Assembly: GCA_046728155.1 (NCBI GenBank)
Contig: JBKPDY010000079.1
Coordinates: forward strand, 1-34,866
Reading direction: 5' to 3'
Source of the DNA: CAWDLX01 sp046728155
Lineage (GTDB): Bacteria; Actinomycetota; Actinomycetes; Mycobacteriales; Micromonosporaceae
DNA: 34,866 bases
Below, in pieces: positions 16,506 to 24,089 of this stretch (position 1 is its first letter; each line of letters opens with the position of its first letter). The notes under the pieces are model-generated. The model was not told where the DNA came from. It saw only the letters and a list, made by a program, of their open reading frames with translations, and made no database searches. The position numbers were made by a program, and so were the translations under genes.

Positions 16506-17753
16506 GTGACGAGTGTGCTGGTGTCACACGAGAACCCGGCGAGCGCGGGCGACGAGACGACGACCGCGGTGGCGGCGCGGATATACGTGGCGCTGGAACA
16601 GGAGCTCATCGCGGTACGCCGCGACATTCACGCCCATCCCGAACTCTCCGGGTCCGAGATCCGGACCACCGCCCTGGTGGCGAAGCGGCTGCGGGCCGCC
16701 GGACTTCGTCCGCGACTTCTACCTGGGCGTACCGGACTCGTGTGCGACATCGGCCGGGGCGAGCGCACGATCGCACTGCGCGCGGACCTCGACGCGCTGC
16801 CGCTCGCCGATCCCAAGGATGTCCCGTACCGCTCCACTGTGGACGGCGTGTGCCACGCCTGTGGCCACGACGTGCACACGACGATCCTGCTCGGCGCCGG
16901 CCTCGTCCTGGCCGAGCTGAACCGGCGCGGGCAGCTGCCTGGCCGGGTCCGGCTACTGTTCCAGCCGAGCGAGGAGAAGGTGCCGTTCGGTTCGTTGCGG
17001 GTCATCGAGGCCGGCGGGCTGCATGAAGTGGACGCCATCTTCGCCCTGCATTGCAACCCGCAGCTCGAGGCGGGAACGATCGGCGTCCGCGAGGGTGTCT
17101 TCACCGCGGCCGCCGACCTGGTGGACGTTCAGCTGACCGGACCCGGCGGCCATACGGCACGTCCGCATCTCACGGTCGATCTCGTGCACGCGCTGGGAAC
17201 GGTCGTCGCCAGCGTCCCGGCCATCCTGAAACACCGGATCGGCCAGCGGGCCAACGTGAGTATGGTGTTCGGCACCATCAATGCCGGCGTCGCGGCGAAC
17301 GCGATTCCGTCCGTCGGGACCGCGAGCGCGACCGTCCGCTCGCTCTGGCCCCAGCGCGACAGACTGCCGGGCATCATCGAGGAGATCGTCTGCGCGGCGG
17401 TCAAGGACACCGGGGCGGAGGCGATGGTCGACTACGTCCACGGTGTGCCGCCGGTTGTCAACGACGCCAACGCAACGTCGGTCGTGGCGGACGCCGGAGC
17501 CCGGGTACTCGGCTCCGGACGTGTCGTTGCGGCCGAGCTGAGCATGGGAGCGGAGGACTTCTCCTTCTACCTCGGCCACGTGCCGGGTGCGATGTTCCGG
17601 CTCGGCACCCGCCGGCCAGGACAGATGGAGATCATGGACATCCACCACCCCCGCTTCGATGTGGACGAGGCGGCGGTCGGTGTGGGCGTACGGGTATTCG
17701 TCGAGACCGCACTCGGCGCGCTGTCCGAATCGCGACTACGGCCGGGCGGCTGA
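16506..17753 (+). CDS. M20 family metallo-amidohydrolase (AmiA/AmiB-like, hippurate/N-acyl-amino-acid hydrolase type)
   Basis: A 415-residue zinc/cobalt-dependent amidohydrolase that removes acyl or aryl groups from amino acids or small peptides. Metal and catalytic motifs of the M20D branch are intact: DIHAHPELSG (~40-49), LRADLDALPL, HACGHDVHT (Cys119, His121), FQPSEEK (Glu156/157), a CNP segment after ALH, GPGGHTARPH in the dimerisation domain, and GAEDFSFYL. The GTG at 16506 (MTSVLVSHENP) gives the family length. The open frame extends to 16332, but a putative promoter lies in that stretch. Similar genes (amiA1/amiB1) lie near pmmB and lpdA in mycobacteria, as I recall. Actual substrate unknown. 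It is preceded by an operator-like inverted repeat. Confidence 0.93.
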   Translation: MTSVLVSHENPASAGDETTTAVAARIYVALEQELIAVRRDIHAHPELSGSEIRTTALVAKRLRAAGLRPRLLPGRTGLVCDIGRGERTIALRADLDALPLADPKDVPYRSTVDGVCHACGHDVHTTILLGAGLVLAELNRRGQLPGRVRLLFQPSEEKVPFGSLRVIEAGGLHEVDAIFALHCNPQLEAGTIGVREGVFTAAADLVDVQLTGPGGHTARPHLTVDLVHALGTVVASVPAILKHRIGQRANVSMVFGTINAGVAANAIPSVGTASATVRSLWPQRDRLPGIIEEIVCAAVKDTGAEAMVDYVHGVPPVVNDANATSVVADAGARVLGSGRVVAAELSMGAEDFSFYLGHVPGAMFRLGTRRPGQMEIMDIHHPRFDVDEAAVGVGVRVFVETALGALSESRLRPGG

Positions 17754-17778
17754 ACCAGGCTCCATCTGTCGGATGCTC

Positions 17779-17852
17779 ATCGGTTCTTGACGAATGACGT
17801 GAGCGCGAGGAGCCGAGCGTCAGCGAGGCACCGCAGCTTGCGATCGGTTCTT
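17779..17852. repeat. 10-bp direct repeats enclosing a dispersed repeat, copy C
   Basis: ATCGGTTCTT occurs at 17779-17788 and again at 17843-17852. Between them lies the GCGAG-rich repeat; its core 17801-17841 (GAGCGCGAGGAGCCGAGCG...CACCGCAGCTTGC) matches copy B at 7936-7974. The flanking repeats could be a target-site duplication of a tiny non-autonomous element. The adjoining TTGACGAA (17787-17794) and TTCGTCAA (17851-17858) are also inverted repeats, so a terminator-like stem after the M20 gene is the alternative reading. Confidence 0.6.
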
Positions 17853-17991
17853 CGTCAAACAGTTGCCGGCTGGCGCGCGCGGGTCTAGCGTGCAGTGCCA
17901 ACGTCGGGTCGCTCCACGTGCCCGCGGCGAGTTCCGTAACGTCCGGCCAAGCCACCGAGAGGGGGAGGGGACCGCGCGTCCCCGTCCACGC

Positions 17992-20415
17992 ATGCCCACA
18001 GAGCGGCCCGTCGAAGCTCCGGCGTCCAGCTACCCCGAACGCGTCGCCACGGCGCCACCGGTCGAAGCACCGCTCATCGTCGATCCCGACAACCCGCCGC
18101 AGGAGCCGCCGACGGAGCGGCTGGCACCCCAGGCTGAGCCGACGACCGACCGGCCAGAGGTACCCGCTGGACCGGACACGCCGCCGACCGAGCTGCGTGT
18201 CCACGGCGTCTCCGGTACGCCGGCCGAGGAGATGCTCGACCGCGCCATCATCGGCCAGGTCGCCGGCGACAGCGACGCCGGCTTCTTCCGGCCGCGCACC
18301 GAGTACGGCGCGACGTTGGGTCCGGGTGGAGCCCGGCTGGAGGCCTACCGGTGGGGCAACCTCACCGCCGGCGCAGCTGCTCGCGCCTTCTGGTTGCTGC
18401 TGCTTCCGTTCACGTTGGTCAACGTTGCGTTGTGGCTACGGCCACCCGCGGTAGGTGTTGGCCGGGCCATCGTGCACGTTCTGTGCCGGATCTTCGCGCT
18501 GACGCTTTCGGCCACCTTCACCCTGGCCATGGTCGGCGTCAGCCTGGACCTCGTTGCCTGGCAGTGCCCGCAGTACACCGCCGCGTGCATGAACAAGCAT
18601 TCCTGGGTCAGCGGCGTCTTCTCGGGACAGCTGGCGCCAACCGGACGGCGGATGGCGATTGCCGCGGCGGTGCCGATTCTGTTCGTCGCGCTGCTCTGGT
18701 TCCTGGCTCGCCGGACCTGGGGGAAGTACGAGTCGTACCAGCTCGAGCGCGCGACCCCGGAGGGCGACGGACTGGCCACGCCGACCTTTTGGGACGGCAA
18801 GCATCAGGTCAGCCGGCTGCGCATCCTGCACGTCGCGACGATGTTCTCGGTCATCGCGGCCGCCCTGCTTTACGTGCTGATCCGGCACGACTCCGATGTC
18901 AAGACATACGACCTGACGGTGGACGCGAACGTCGTGGCGCTGATCGGGCGGGCTCTCTTCGTCGCCGCGTGTGCCATCATCGCGCTGGCGGTGCTCCTGC
19001 TCTTCGTCCCGGCCGTGTTCGAGCGGGTGTCCAGCTCAGCGTTCGCAGCGTTCGTCTGCAACCTTCTGCTCTGGGCCTCGCTCGCCGTGCTGACACTGTC
19101 TCTTGTGTACTCATGCCTGCCACGCCCGGGCTGGCCGACGGGCGGACCGCTGCCCGGCTACTCCACTACGGTTACGAGCCTCTTCGCCGTCCAGGGTGGA
19201 CTGCTCGGGCTACTGATGCTGGTCGTGCTCTTCCAACGGCACCGGACCAAGGGTGCGCTGTTCGCCGGTTTCGCCTCGCCGATCATCGCCTCGCTCGGCC
19301 TCGGCCTCGGCGCCGCGTTCTCAGCGGGCCTGACCTACCAGGTCGCCGACTACCTAGGCGGTGGCTCGAACTCGCCGATCCGCCCGCATCTGCCGTCGTT
19401 CTCCAAAGCGCCCGTCAACGTCGGTGTCCAACCGCCGTCCTCATTCCAGTGGGCGGCGGTCGGCTTCGTGCTGCTCTTCCTGGTGGTGATCCTCGCCCTT
19501 ATCTGGGTGCGTTTCATCAGCCGCCCGATCCTGGTCCGGCATGCCCGGCGGGACACCGACCAGGATTTCCGCGGTGGCCGGCGGCGCGATCCCGCGCGCG
19601 CCAAGGCGATCGACCGCGCCATCGCCAATGCTCAGTTCAGCGACCACCTGTCCCGGGTGTTCGGCACCGCCTGGGTCGTGGTCGCCGCGCTGGGCGTGGC
19701 GGCGAGCATCTTCGGGTACCTCGGGATCGGACCGCTGCAGGTCTTCCCCTCGCAGAGCTTGCTCGGCAAGACCACTGTCTACCTCGCCAACCTGGGCACC
19801 TGGTTGATCAGTGTCTCGGTGCTGCTGCTCGTGCTGCTCGGCGTGCAGACGTACCGCCGGCCCCGCTTACGGCGGACGGTCGGCGTGATCTGGGACATCG
19901 CGACCTTCTGGCCCCGCGCCGGTCATCCACTCGGACCACCCTGCTACGCCGAGCGCGTCGTGCCCGAACTGACGCACCGGGCCAACTGGCTCGCCACCTC
20001 ACAGGGGGGAGTTGTTCTGTCCGGGCATAGTCAGGGCTCAGTTCTCGTCGCCGCAACCGTGCTCCAGCTTCCGCCCGACGCGCGCCCTCGCACAGCGGTG
20101 CTCACGTACGGGTCCCCGATCCGTCGCCTCTACGCCCGGGCTTTTCCCAACTACTTCAACGATCGCGTGCTGAACGACATCGGAGCGGCGGTCGCCGGGC
20201 CACGCGGCCAGGAACGCTGGATCAACCTGTGGCGGGCCACCGATCCGATCGGTGGTCTGGTCGGCATCGGGGACCGCCGCCTGGCCGACCCGCTCGACTT
20301 CGATCCGCGCCCCGGCGACCAGGTGGCCCCGAAGATCCAGGCACACTCCGGTTACCAACTCGTACCCGCTTTCAACCAGGCGATGGACGACCTCGTCGAC
20401 CTTCTCCCTCATTGA
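17992..20415 (+). CDS. Large polytopic membrane protein with split alpha/beta-hydrolase-like motifs
   Basis: An 807-residue protein of unrecognised family. Residues 1-65 are Pro/Glu-rich and probably cytoplasmic and disordered. A soluble stretch with ELRVHGVSGTPAEEML (His71) resembles the first strand and oxyanion region of lipase-like hydrolases. About ten to twelve hydrophobic helices then run from ~125 to ~630, and a soluble C-terminal part contains the nucleophile elbow SGHSQGS (Ser680), LTYGSPIRRLYARAFPNYF and LWRATDPIGG. These are the strand-elbow-helix and acid-loop signatures of alpha/beta hydrolases, so the fold may be interrupted by the whole membrane domain. Start is uncertain: ATG 17992 is preferred, and an in-frame ATG at 17863 would add 43 Arg-rich residues from the repeat-bearing region. 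Purine-rich sequence GGGGGAGGGG lies about 22 nt before 17992. Esterase or lipase activity is an inference. Confidence 0.82.
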   Translation: MPTERPVEAPASSYPERVATAPPVEAPLIVDPDNPPQEPPTERLAPQAEPTTDRPEVPAGPDTPPTELRVHGVSGTPAEEMLDRAIIGQVAGDSDAGFFRPRTEYGATLGPGGARLEAYRWGNLTAGAAARAFWLLLLPFTLVNVALWLRPPAVGVGRAIVHVLCRIFALTLSATFTLAMVGVSLDLVAWQCPQYTAACMNKHSWVSGVFSGQLAPTGRRMAIAAAVPILFVALLWFLARRTWGKYESYQLERATPEGDGLATPTFWDGKHQVSRLRILHVATMFSVIAAALLYVLIRHDSDVKTYDLTVDANVVALIGRALFVAACAIIALAVLLLFVPAVFERVSSSAFAAFVCNLLLWASLAVLTLSLVYSCLPRPGWPTGGPLPGYSTTVTSLFAVQGGLLGLLMLVVLFQRHRTKGALFAGFASPIIASLGLGLGAAFSAGLTYQVADYLGGGSNSPIRPHLPSFSKAPVNVGVQPPSSFQWAAVGFVLLFLVVILALIWVRFISRPILVRHARRDTDQDFRGGRRRDPARAKAIDRAIANAQFSDHLSRVFGTAWVVVAALGVAASIFGYLGIGPLQVFPSQSLLGKTTVYLANLGTWLISVSVLLLVLLGVQTYRRPRLRRTVGVIWDIATFWPRAGHPLGPPCYAERVVPELTHRANWLATSQGGVVLSGHSQGSVLVAATVLQLPPDARPRTAVLTYGSPIRRLYARAFPNYFNDRVLNDIGAAVAGPRGQERWINLWRATDPIGGLVGIGDRRLADPLDFDPRPGDQVAPKIQAHSGYQLVPAFNQAMDDLVDLLPH

Positions 20416-20438
20416 CCCGCGCGACCACGCGGCTCACC

Positions 20439-20444
20439 TAGACT
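20439..20444 (+). promoter_or_regulatory. -10 box of the MBL-fold gene (leaderless start)
   Basis: TAGACT ends 7 nt before ATG 20452. TTGACC at 20412-20417, overlapping the previous stop codon, is a possible -35 but with a long 21-nt spacer. Confidence 0.5.
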
Positions 20445-20451
20445 CGCGCCT

Positions 20452-21096
20452 ATGAAGGTCACGAAGTACGGCCACGCCTGCGTGCGGGTCGAGTCCGACG
20501 GCGCCGTCCTGGTCATCGATCCTGGTGTATTCACCGAGCGGGAGGCGCTCGACGGCGCCGACGCCGTGCTCGTCACGCACGAACACACCGACCACATGGT
20601 GGTCGAGACGCTCGCCGACGAACTGGGCAAGAGGCCCTCGGTTCGGGTGTTCACCCACCCGGCGGTCGCGGAGAAGCTCGGCGCCCTGGCCGGAGCCGTG
20701 ACGACCGTGAACAGCGGCGAGCAGTTCGAGGCCGCCGGCTTCAAGGTCCGGGCGTACGGCGGTTGGCACGCGCTGATCCATCCGGACATCCCTCGCATCG
20801 CCAACCTCGGTTTCCTGGTGGCGGACACGCTCTACCACCCGGGTGACTCCTTCGACGTTCCGGAAGGGGCCACAGTGGACACACTCTTCGTACCGGTGAC
20901 CGCGCCCTGGCTCAAGGCCGCCGAGTCGGTGGACTTCATCAGGGCGGTCGCCCCCCGCCATGCCTACGCGTTGCACGACGCGCTCGGCAGCGAGGCCATG
21001 TTCGGCATCCTGGCCGGTCTGCTGTCCAATCTGGGCGGCGTGCCGTATGAGCGACTGAAGCCGAACAGCTCGATCACCGTCCCGTCGGCCGGCTGA
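20452..21096 (+). CDS. MBL-fold metallo-hydrolase (UlaG-like)
   Basis: A 214-residue small metallo-beta-lactamase-fold protein. The metal motif HEHTDH (His43, His45, Asp47, His48) follows DAVLVTH; other ligands are probably His766-type positions in GGWHALIHPD, the DTLYHPGDSF loop (His and Asp) and the C-terminal ALHDALGS. It starts with KVTKYGHACVRVES, as in UlaG/RomA-like proteins of unknown substrate. There is no signal peptide, so it is likely cytoplasmic. ATG 20452 lacks a Shine-Dalgarno but follows a -10 box at leaderless distance. It lies 36 nt after the membrane hydrolase gene. Reaction not assignable beyond hydrolysis of an ester, lactone or phosphodiester. Confidence 0.92.
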   Translation: MKVTKYGHACVRVESDGAVLVIDPGVFTEREALDGADAVLVTHEHTDHMVVETLADELGKRPSVRVFTHPAVAEKLGALAGAVTTVNSGEQFEAAGFKVRAYGGWHALIHPDIPRIANLGFLVADTLYHPGDSFDVPEGATVDTLFVPVTAPWLKAAESVDFIRAVAPRHAYALHDALGSEAMFGILAGLLSNLGGVPYERLKPNSSITVPSAG

Positions 21097-21171
21097 CCAC
21101 ACACATACGGGTGGATGTTTGTGCGTTCGTCGGATGTGCCCGAGCCCCCGTCCACCCAGACAATCGGACAC

Positions 21172-21927
21172 GTGACACCGGAACTCGCCGCCGCGACCAT
21201 GCGGCGCCCGGTGTCCGAGTTGGACAGTGCCTGGAGTACCAGCCCGAAGACCCTGCGCCGGGCCCGCCTGCTCGAGCTGTCGGGCTGGGCCTTCTACGTC
21301 GCCGGACGAGGCGGCGTGCTCGGTGATGATGCGCGGCCCGAGACGGTGGCCGCGGCGATCGGGGTCATCTCACCCGACGCGGTAAGGACGGGCTGGGACG
21401 CGGCGCGCAAGGTGGGACCGGCTGAGGTAGCCGCCTGCCGCCTGGCCGAGTGTGCCCGCTGGGGCGACGAGCATCTGGGTAGCCTGCACGACCTGGGCCG
21501 CCTGGTCAGCCTCTCGGCTGCGGTCGTCGATGCCGTCGAGGGCGCCGCCTTGCCCCTCTTCTCCGCCGGCCGGGCGATGCCGGCGCCCGATGGTGGTGCC
21601 GGGGCGATGGCGGCCGTCCTCATCCATCTGATGTGGGAACATCGCGCGGGCGCCCAGCTTGTGGCGGCCCGGGCCAGCGGCTTGAGGCCGGTCGAGGCCG
21701 TGGTCGCAGGCCCGGAGGGCGAGGAAGAGGCGCTCGCGTTCGGCTGGCAGCCACCGTTCCCGGCCCGGGCCGCCCTGGTACGCCGGTACATACATGCCGA
21801 GGCGCTGGCCGACCGGATCGTCGGCGAGGCATTGGCGAAACTGTCCACACCGGAGCGCGACGAGCTGCTTGCCCTGCTGTCGCGGGCGGCCGATGCCGTA
21901 CGTCCGGGCGGTCGGGGTACGAGCTGA
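21172..21927 (+). CDS. SCO6745 family protein (helix-turn-helix-like, unknown function)
   Basis: A 251-residue helical protein. Segments such as GWAFYVAGRGGVLGD, VISPDAVRTGWDAARKVGP, ALPLFSAGRAMPAPD, the MWEHRAGAQLVAA stretch, and a final helix SALAKL-type ending match my recollection of the actinobacterial SCO6745 family, sometimes annotated as helix-turn-helix or EvbL. No catalytic motif is visible. GTG 21172 is preferred because family similarity begins there. It is preceded by GACAAT, a near -10, 7 nt upstream. An ATG at 21115 would add 19 residues. It is convergent with the gamma-glutamylcyclotransferase gene, with 5 nt between stops, so the two share whatever 3' end signals exist. Confidence 0.8.
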   Translation: MTPELAAATMRRPVSELDSAWSTSPKTLRRARLLELSGWAFYVAGRGGVLGDDARPETVAAAIGVISPDAVRTGWDAARKVGPAEVAACRLAECARWGDEHLGSLHDLGRLVSLSAAVVDAVEGAALPLFSAGRAMPAPDGGAGAMAAVLIHLMWEHRAGAQLVAARASGLRPVEAVVAGPEGEEEALAFGWQPPFPARAALVRRYIHAEALADRIVGEALAKLSTPERDELLALLSRAADAVRPGGRGTS

Positions 21928-21932
21928 GTGGG

Positions 21933-22394
21933 TCAGGCGGTCGCGGTACGGGTGGGGCGTGATCGGAGCGCCTCGATGTAGTCGTCGGGAGCCCCGGCCT
22001 TGCGCGCCGCGTTCGCGATCTCGGAGAGGTACCAAGCCGTTGGCAGCCCGCCCTCGTACCCCGCGAAGACCGAGAGCCACGCGGTGACCTCGCCGTCCAG
22101 CGTCACCGCCCGGATGTGGATCTTGTGGTACGTCCCGGCGAGGATGCCCTCGATCTCTTCCAGCAGAGCCTCGTCGTACGGGTCGACGTCGTAGAGTGCG
22201 ACGAAGACCCGGTCACCCTCCGAATCGGACTCAACGACGGTACAGACGGCGCCCTCATACCCCAGCAGGTCCTCGCCGGCGAATGTCAACCGCCATCCCT
22301 CGAGCCAACCCGTGCCTACCATCGGTGATCGGGGGCAGTATGCCCGCATCCGTCCGGGATCAAGGTTTGACCCGTACGCGGCGTAGAGGCGCAC
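21933..22394 (-). CDS. Gamma-glutamylcyclotransferase (AIG2/GGCT-like) family protein
   Basis: A 153-residue protein with the family start RLYAAYGSNLDPGRM (YGSNL phosphate/substrate loop at ~7-11), TGWLEGWRLTFAGED, and the segment VALYDVDPYDEALLEEIEG, which supplies the conserved acidic catalytic region. Members of this family release 5-oxoproline from gamma-glutamyl compounds, though actinobacterial members are largely untested. Start GTG 22394 follows TATCGT by 6 nt, i.e. a leaderless transcript; the frame stays open upstream only as antisense to lpdA. Divergent from lpdA with a 69-nt shared control region. Confidence 0.88.
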   Translation of the reverse strand: MRLYAAYGSNLDPGRMRAYCPRSPMVGTGWLEGWRLTFAGEDLLGYEGAVCTVVESDSEGDRVFVALYDVDPYDEALLEEIEGILAGTYHKIHIRAVTLDGEVTAWLSVFAGYEGGLPTAWYLSEIANAARKAGAPDDYIEALRSRPTRTATA

Positions 22395-22400
22395 GCGATG

Positions 22401-22406
22401 ACGATA
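22401..22406 (-). promoter_or_regulatory. -10 box of the gamma-glutamylcyclotransferase gene (leaderless start)
   Basis: TATCGT on the minus strand, separated by 6 nt from GTG 22394. It lies in the 69-nt divergent region shared with lpdA. Confidence 0.5.
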
Positions 22407-22463
22407 GACCCTTCCGAGGTGGGGGAGAATGCAACGGTCCGTAATCGTCAGCGGGAGTGCGTT

Positions 22464-23864
22464 ATGACGCAGGTGGTCATCATCGGAGGCGGTCCGGCCG
22501 GCTACGAGGCAGCCCTGGTGGCTGCGCAGCTCGGGGCCGAGGTCACCATCGTGGAGGCCGAGGGGGCCGGCGGAGCCTGCGTCCTCTCCGACTGCGTACC
22601 ATCGAAGACCTTCATCGCCTCCTCGGATGTTGTGACCGCGTTCCATCACGGCGGCAACCTCGGGGTACGGGTCGCCGGGCCCGGCGCGGTGACCCTGGAC
22701 GCGGCGGCGGTACACGCGCGGGTGAAGCGCCTCGCGCTGGCGCAGTCGGCCGATATCGCGGCCAAGCTCACCAAGGCCGGCATCTCGCTGATCGGCGGGC
22801 GGGCCCGGCTTGGACCGGACTCGTCGGGCCACCTGCACCAGGTCCTGGTCGACCCGGTCGAGGGCGACCCGTTCGAGATACGAGCATCGACGGTTCTCGT
22901 GGCGACCGGCGCGACTCCGCGGGTACTCCCGACTGCCGAGCCGGACGGAGCCCGCATCCTCACCTGGCGCGACGTATACGACCTGCCGGCGCTGCCCGAA
23001 CGGCTGATCGTGGTCGGCTCCGGCGTTACCGGAGCCGAGTTCGCGAGCGCCTACCTCGCCGCCGGCGTGGACGTGACACTCGTCTCCAGCCGGGACCGGG
23101 TGATGCCGCATGAGGATCCGGATGCCGCATCGGCCGTCGAGTCCGTGTTCCGGGCGCGGGGCATGCGGATCCTCGCCAACTCCCGGGCATCGGCGGCCCA
23201 AGCGGTCGCCGGCGGCGCGGTCGTCGAGCTGGCCGACGGTTCCAGAATCGAGGGCTCGCACGTCCTCATGGCCGTCGGATCGGTGCCCAACACGGACGGT
23301 CTGGGGCTGGACGGGTACGGGATCGCGATGACTCCCAACGGGCACGTCGCGGTGGACCGCGTCTCCCGCACGAACGTCCCCGGCGTCTACGCGGCGGGCG
23401 ACTGTACCGGCGTCCTCGCGCTGGCCAGTGTCGCAGCGATGCAGGGTCGGATCGCGATGTGGCACGCCCTTGGCGAGGCGGTGACGCCGCTTCGGCTCAA
23501 GACGGTGGCGGCCAACGTCTTCACGGATCCAGAGATCGCCAGCGTCGGCGTGACCCAGCACGACATGGACTCCGGCGCGGTTCCTGCCCGCTCGGTCGTG
23601 CTACCACTGTCGGGCAACGCCCGGGCGAAGATGGCCGACATCCAGGACGGCTTCGTCAAGCTGTTCTGCCGGCCGGCCTCGGGGCTCATCGCTGGCGGCG
23701 TCATCGTGGCACCGAAGGCGAGCGAGCTGATCCTGCCGATCGCTCTCGCAGTGGAGAACCATCTGACCGTGGACCAGCTGGCGCACACCATCACCATCTA
23801 TCCTTCGGTGTCCGGGTCGATCGCGGAGGCCGGTCGCCAGCTGATGCAGCACGAGTTCGAGTAA
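22464..23864 (+). CDS. lpdA: LpdA-type NAD(P)H dehydrogenase (quinone), pyridine nucleotide-disulfide oxidoreductase family
   Basis: A 466-residue FAD enzyme. FAD-binding GGGPAGYEAAL (8-18), active-site segment GGACVLSDCVPSKTF with Cys39 and Cys44, NAD-binding VVGSGVTGAEFASAYLAAG, second FAD motif VYAAGDCTG, and a C-terminal interface domain. The C-terminal His-Glu dyad of true lipoamide dehydrogenases (HPTLSE) is replaced by YPSVSGS. This matches the LpdA (Rv3303c) group, which reduces quinones rather than lipoamide. From memory the M. tuberculosis protein lacks one of the two cysteines, whereas both are kept here. Start ATG 22464 has GGGAG with 7-nt spacing; an in-frame ATG at 22398 is less likely. 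Divergent from the gamma-glutamylcyclotransferase gene. Confidence 0.93.
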   Translation: MTQVVIIGGGPAGYEAALVAAQLGAEVTIVEAEGAGGACVLSDCVPSKTFIASSDVVTAFHHGGNLGVRVAGPGAVTLDAAAVHARVKRLALAQSADIAAKLTKAGISLIGGRARLGPDSSGHLHQVLVDPVEGDPFEIRASTVLVATGATPRVLPTAEPDGARILTWRDVYDLPALPERLIVVGSGVTGAEFASAYLAAGVDVTLVSSRDRVMPHEDPDAASAVESVFRARGMRILANSRASAAQAVAGGAVVELADGSRIEGSHVLMAVGSVPNTDGLGLDGYGIAMTPNGHVAVDRVSRTNVPGVYAAGDCTGVLALASVAAMQGRIAMWHALGEAVTPLRLKTVAANVFTDPEIASVGVTQHDMDSGAVPARSVVLPLSGNARAKMADIQDGFVKLFCRPASGLIAGGVIVAPKASELILPIALAVENHLTVDQLAHTITIYPSVSGSIAEAGRQLMQHEFE

Positions 23865-23907
23865 CGGCGTGCGTGTTGCCTGCACCGTTCACGTCCGTAC
23901 TAATGCT

Positions 23908-23936
23908 TTGCGCGGTGATGCGGGCAGCCGTACAGT
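23908..23936 (+). promoter_or_regulatory. Promoter of the Thr leader / thrS-like transcript
   Basis: TTGCGC (23908-23913), 17-nt spacer, TACAGT (23931-23936), then 6 nt to ATG 23943. The geometry predicts transcription starting at or next to the leader-peptide ATG. Confidence 0.75.
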
Positions 23937-23942
23937 TGGAGC

Positions 23943-23993
23943 ATGAGTCAGGCAGTGTTGAACACGACCACGCCGGGAGACCGGGCGTGCTGA
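23943..23993 (+). CDS. Threonine-rich leader peptide of a transcription attenuator
   Basis: A 16-codon ORF encoding MSQAVLNTTTPGDRAC, with three consecutive Thr codons (ACG ACC ACG, 23964-23972) at positions 8-10. It has no usable Shine-Dalgarno and appears leaderless, its ATG lying 6 nt after the -10 box. The stop at 23991-23993 precedes a strong terminator hairpin by 24 nt, and the first gene downstream is a threonyl-tRNA synthetase paralogue. That is the classical arrangement of ribosome-mediated attenuation: shortage of Thr-tRNA(Thr) would stall the ribosome on the Thr run and change downstream RNA folding. CACGCC (23969-23974) can pair with GGCGTG (23984-23989) over the Thr codons. CCGGGCG (23981-23987) can pair with CGCCCGG (24033-24039) in the terminator as a possible antiterminator. 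The folding model is by eye. Confidence 0.75.
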   Translation: MSQAVLNTTTPGDRAC

Positions 23994-24017
23994 CGCGCTG
24001 ACCTGACAGAGTCATCG

Positions 24018-24047
24018 ACGGCCCCGGGCGATCGCCCGGGGCCGTTT
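24018..24047 (+). terminator. Intrinsic terminator (attenuator) before the thrS-like gene
   Basis: A 28-nt perfect palindrome at 24018-24045, two 13-bp arms (ACGGCCCCGGGCG and its complement) about an AT centre, ending in TTT. It lies between the leader-peptide stop and the RBS of the ThrRS-like gene, so it would block expression unless prevented from forming. The T-run is short, as is usual in actinobacteria. Confidence 0.8.
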
Positions 24048-24089
24048 CGCATGCGCTCTCCGATCGCCCGAGCAGTAAAGGAGAGCGAA

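Noticed and set aside
21933..23561. 542-codon minus-strand open frame covering lpdA
   Set aside because: Only the last 153 codons (the cyclotransferase) are protein-like; the rest is antisense to lpdA.
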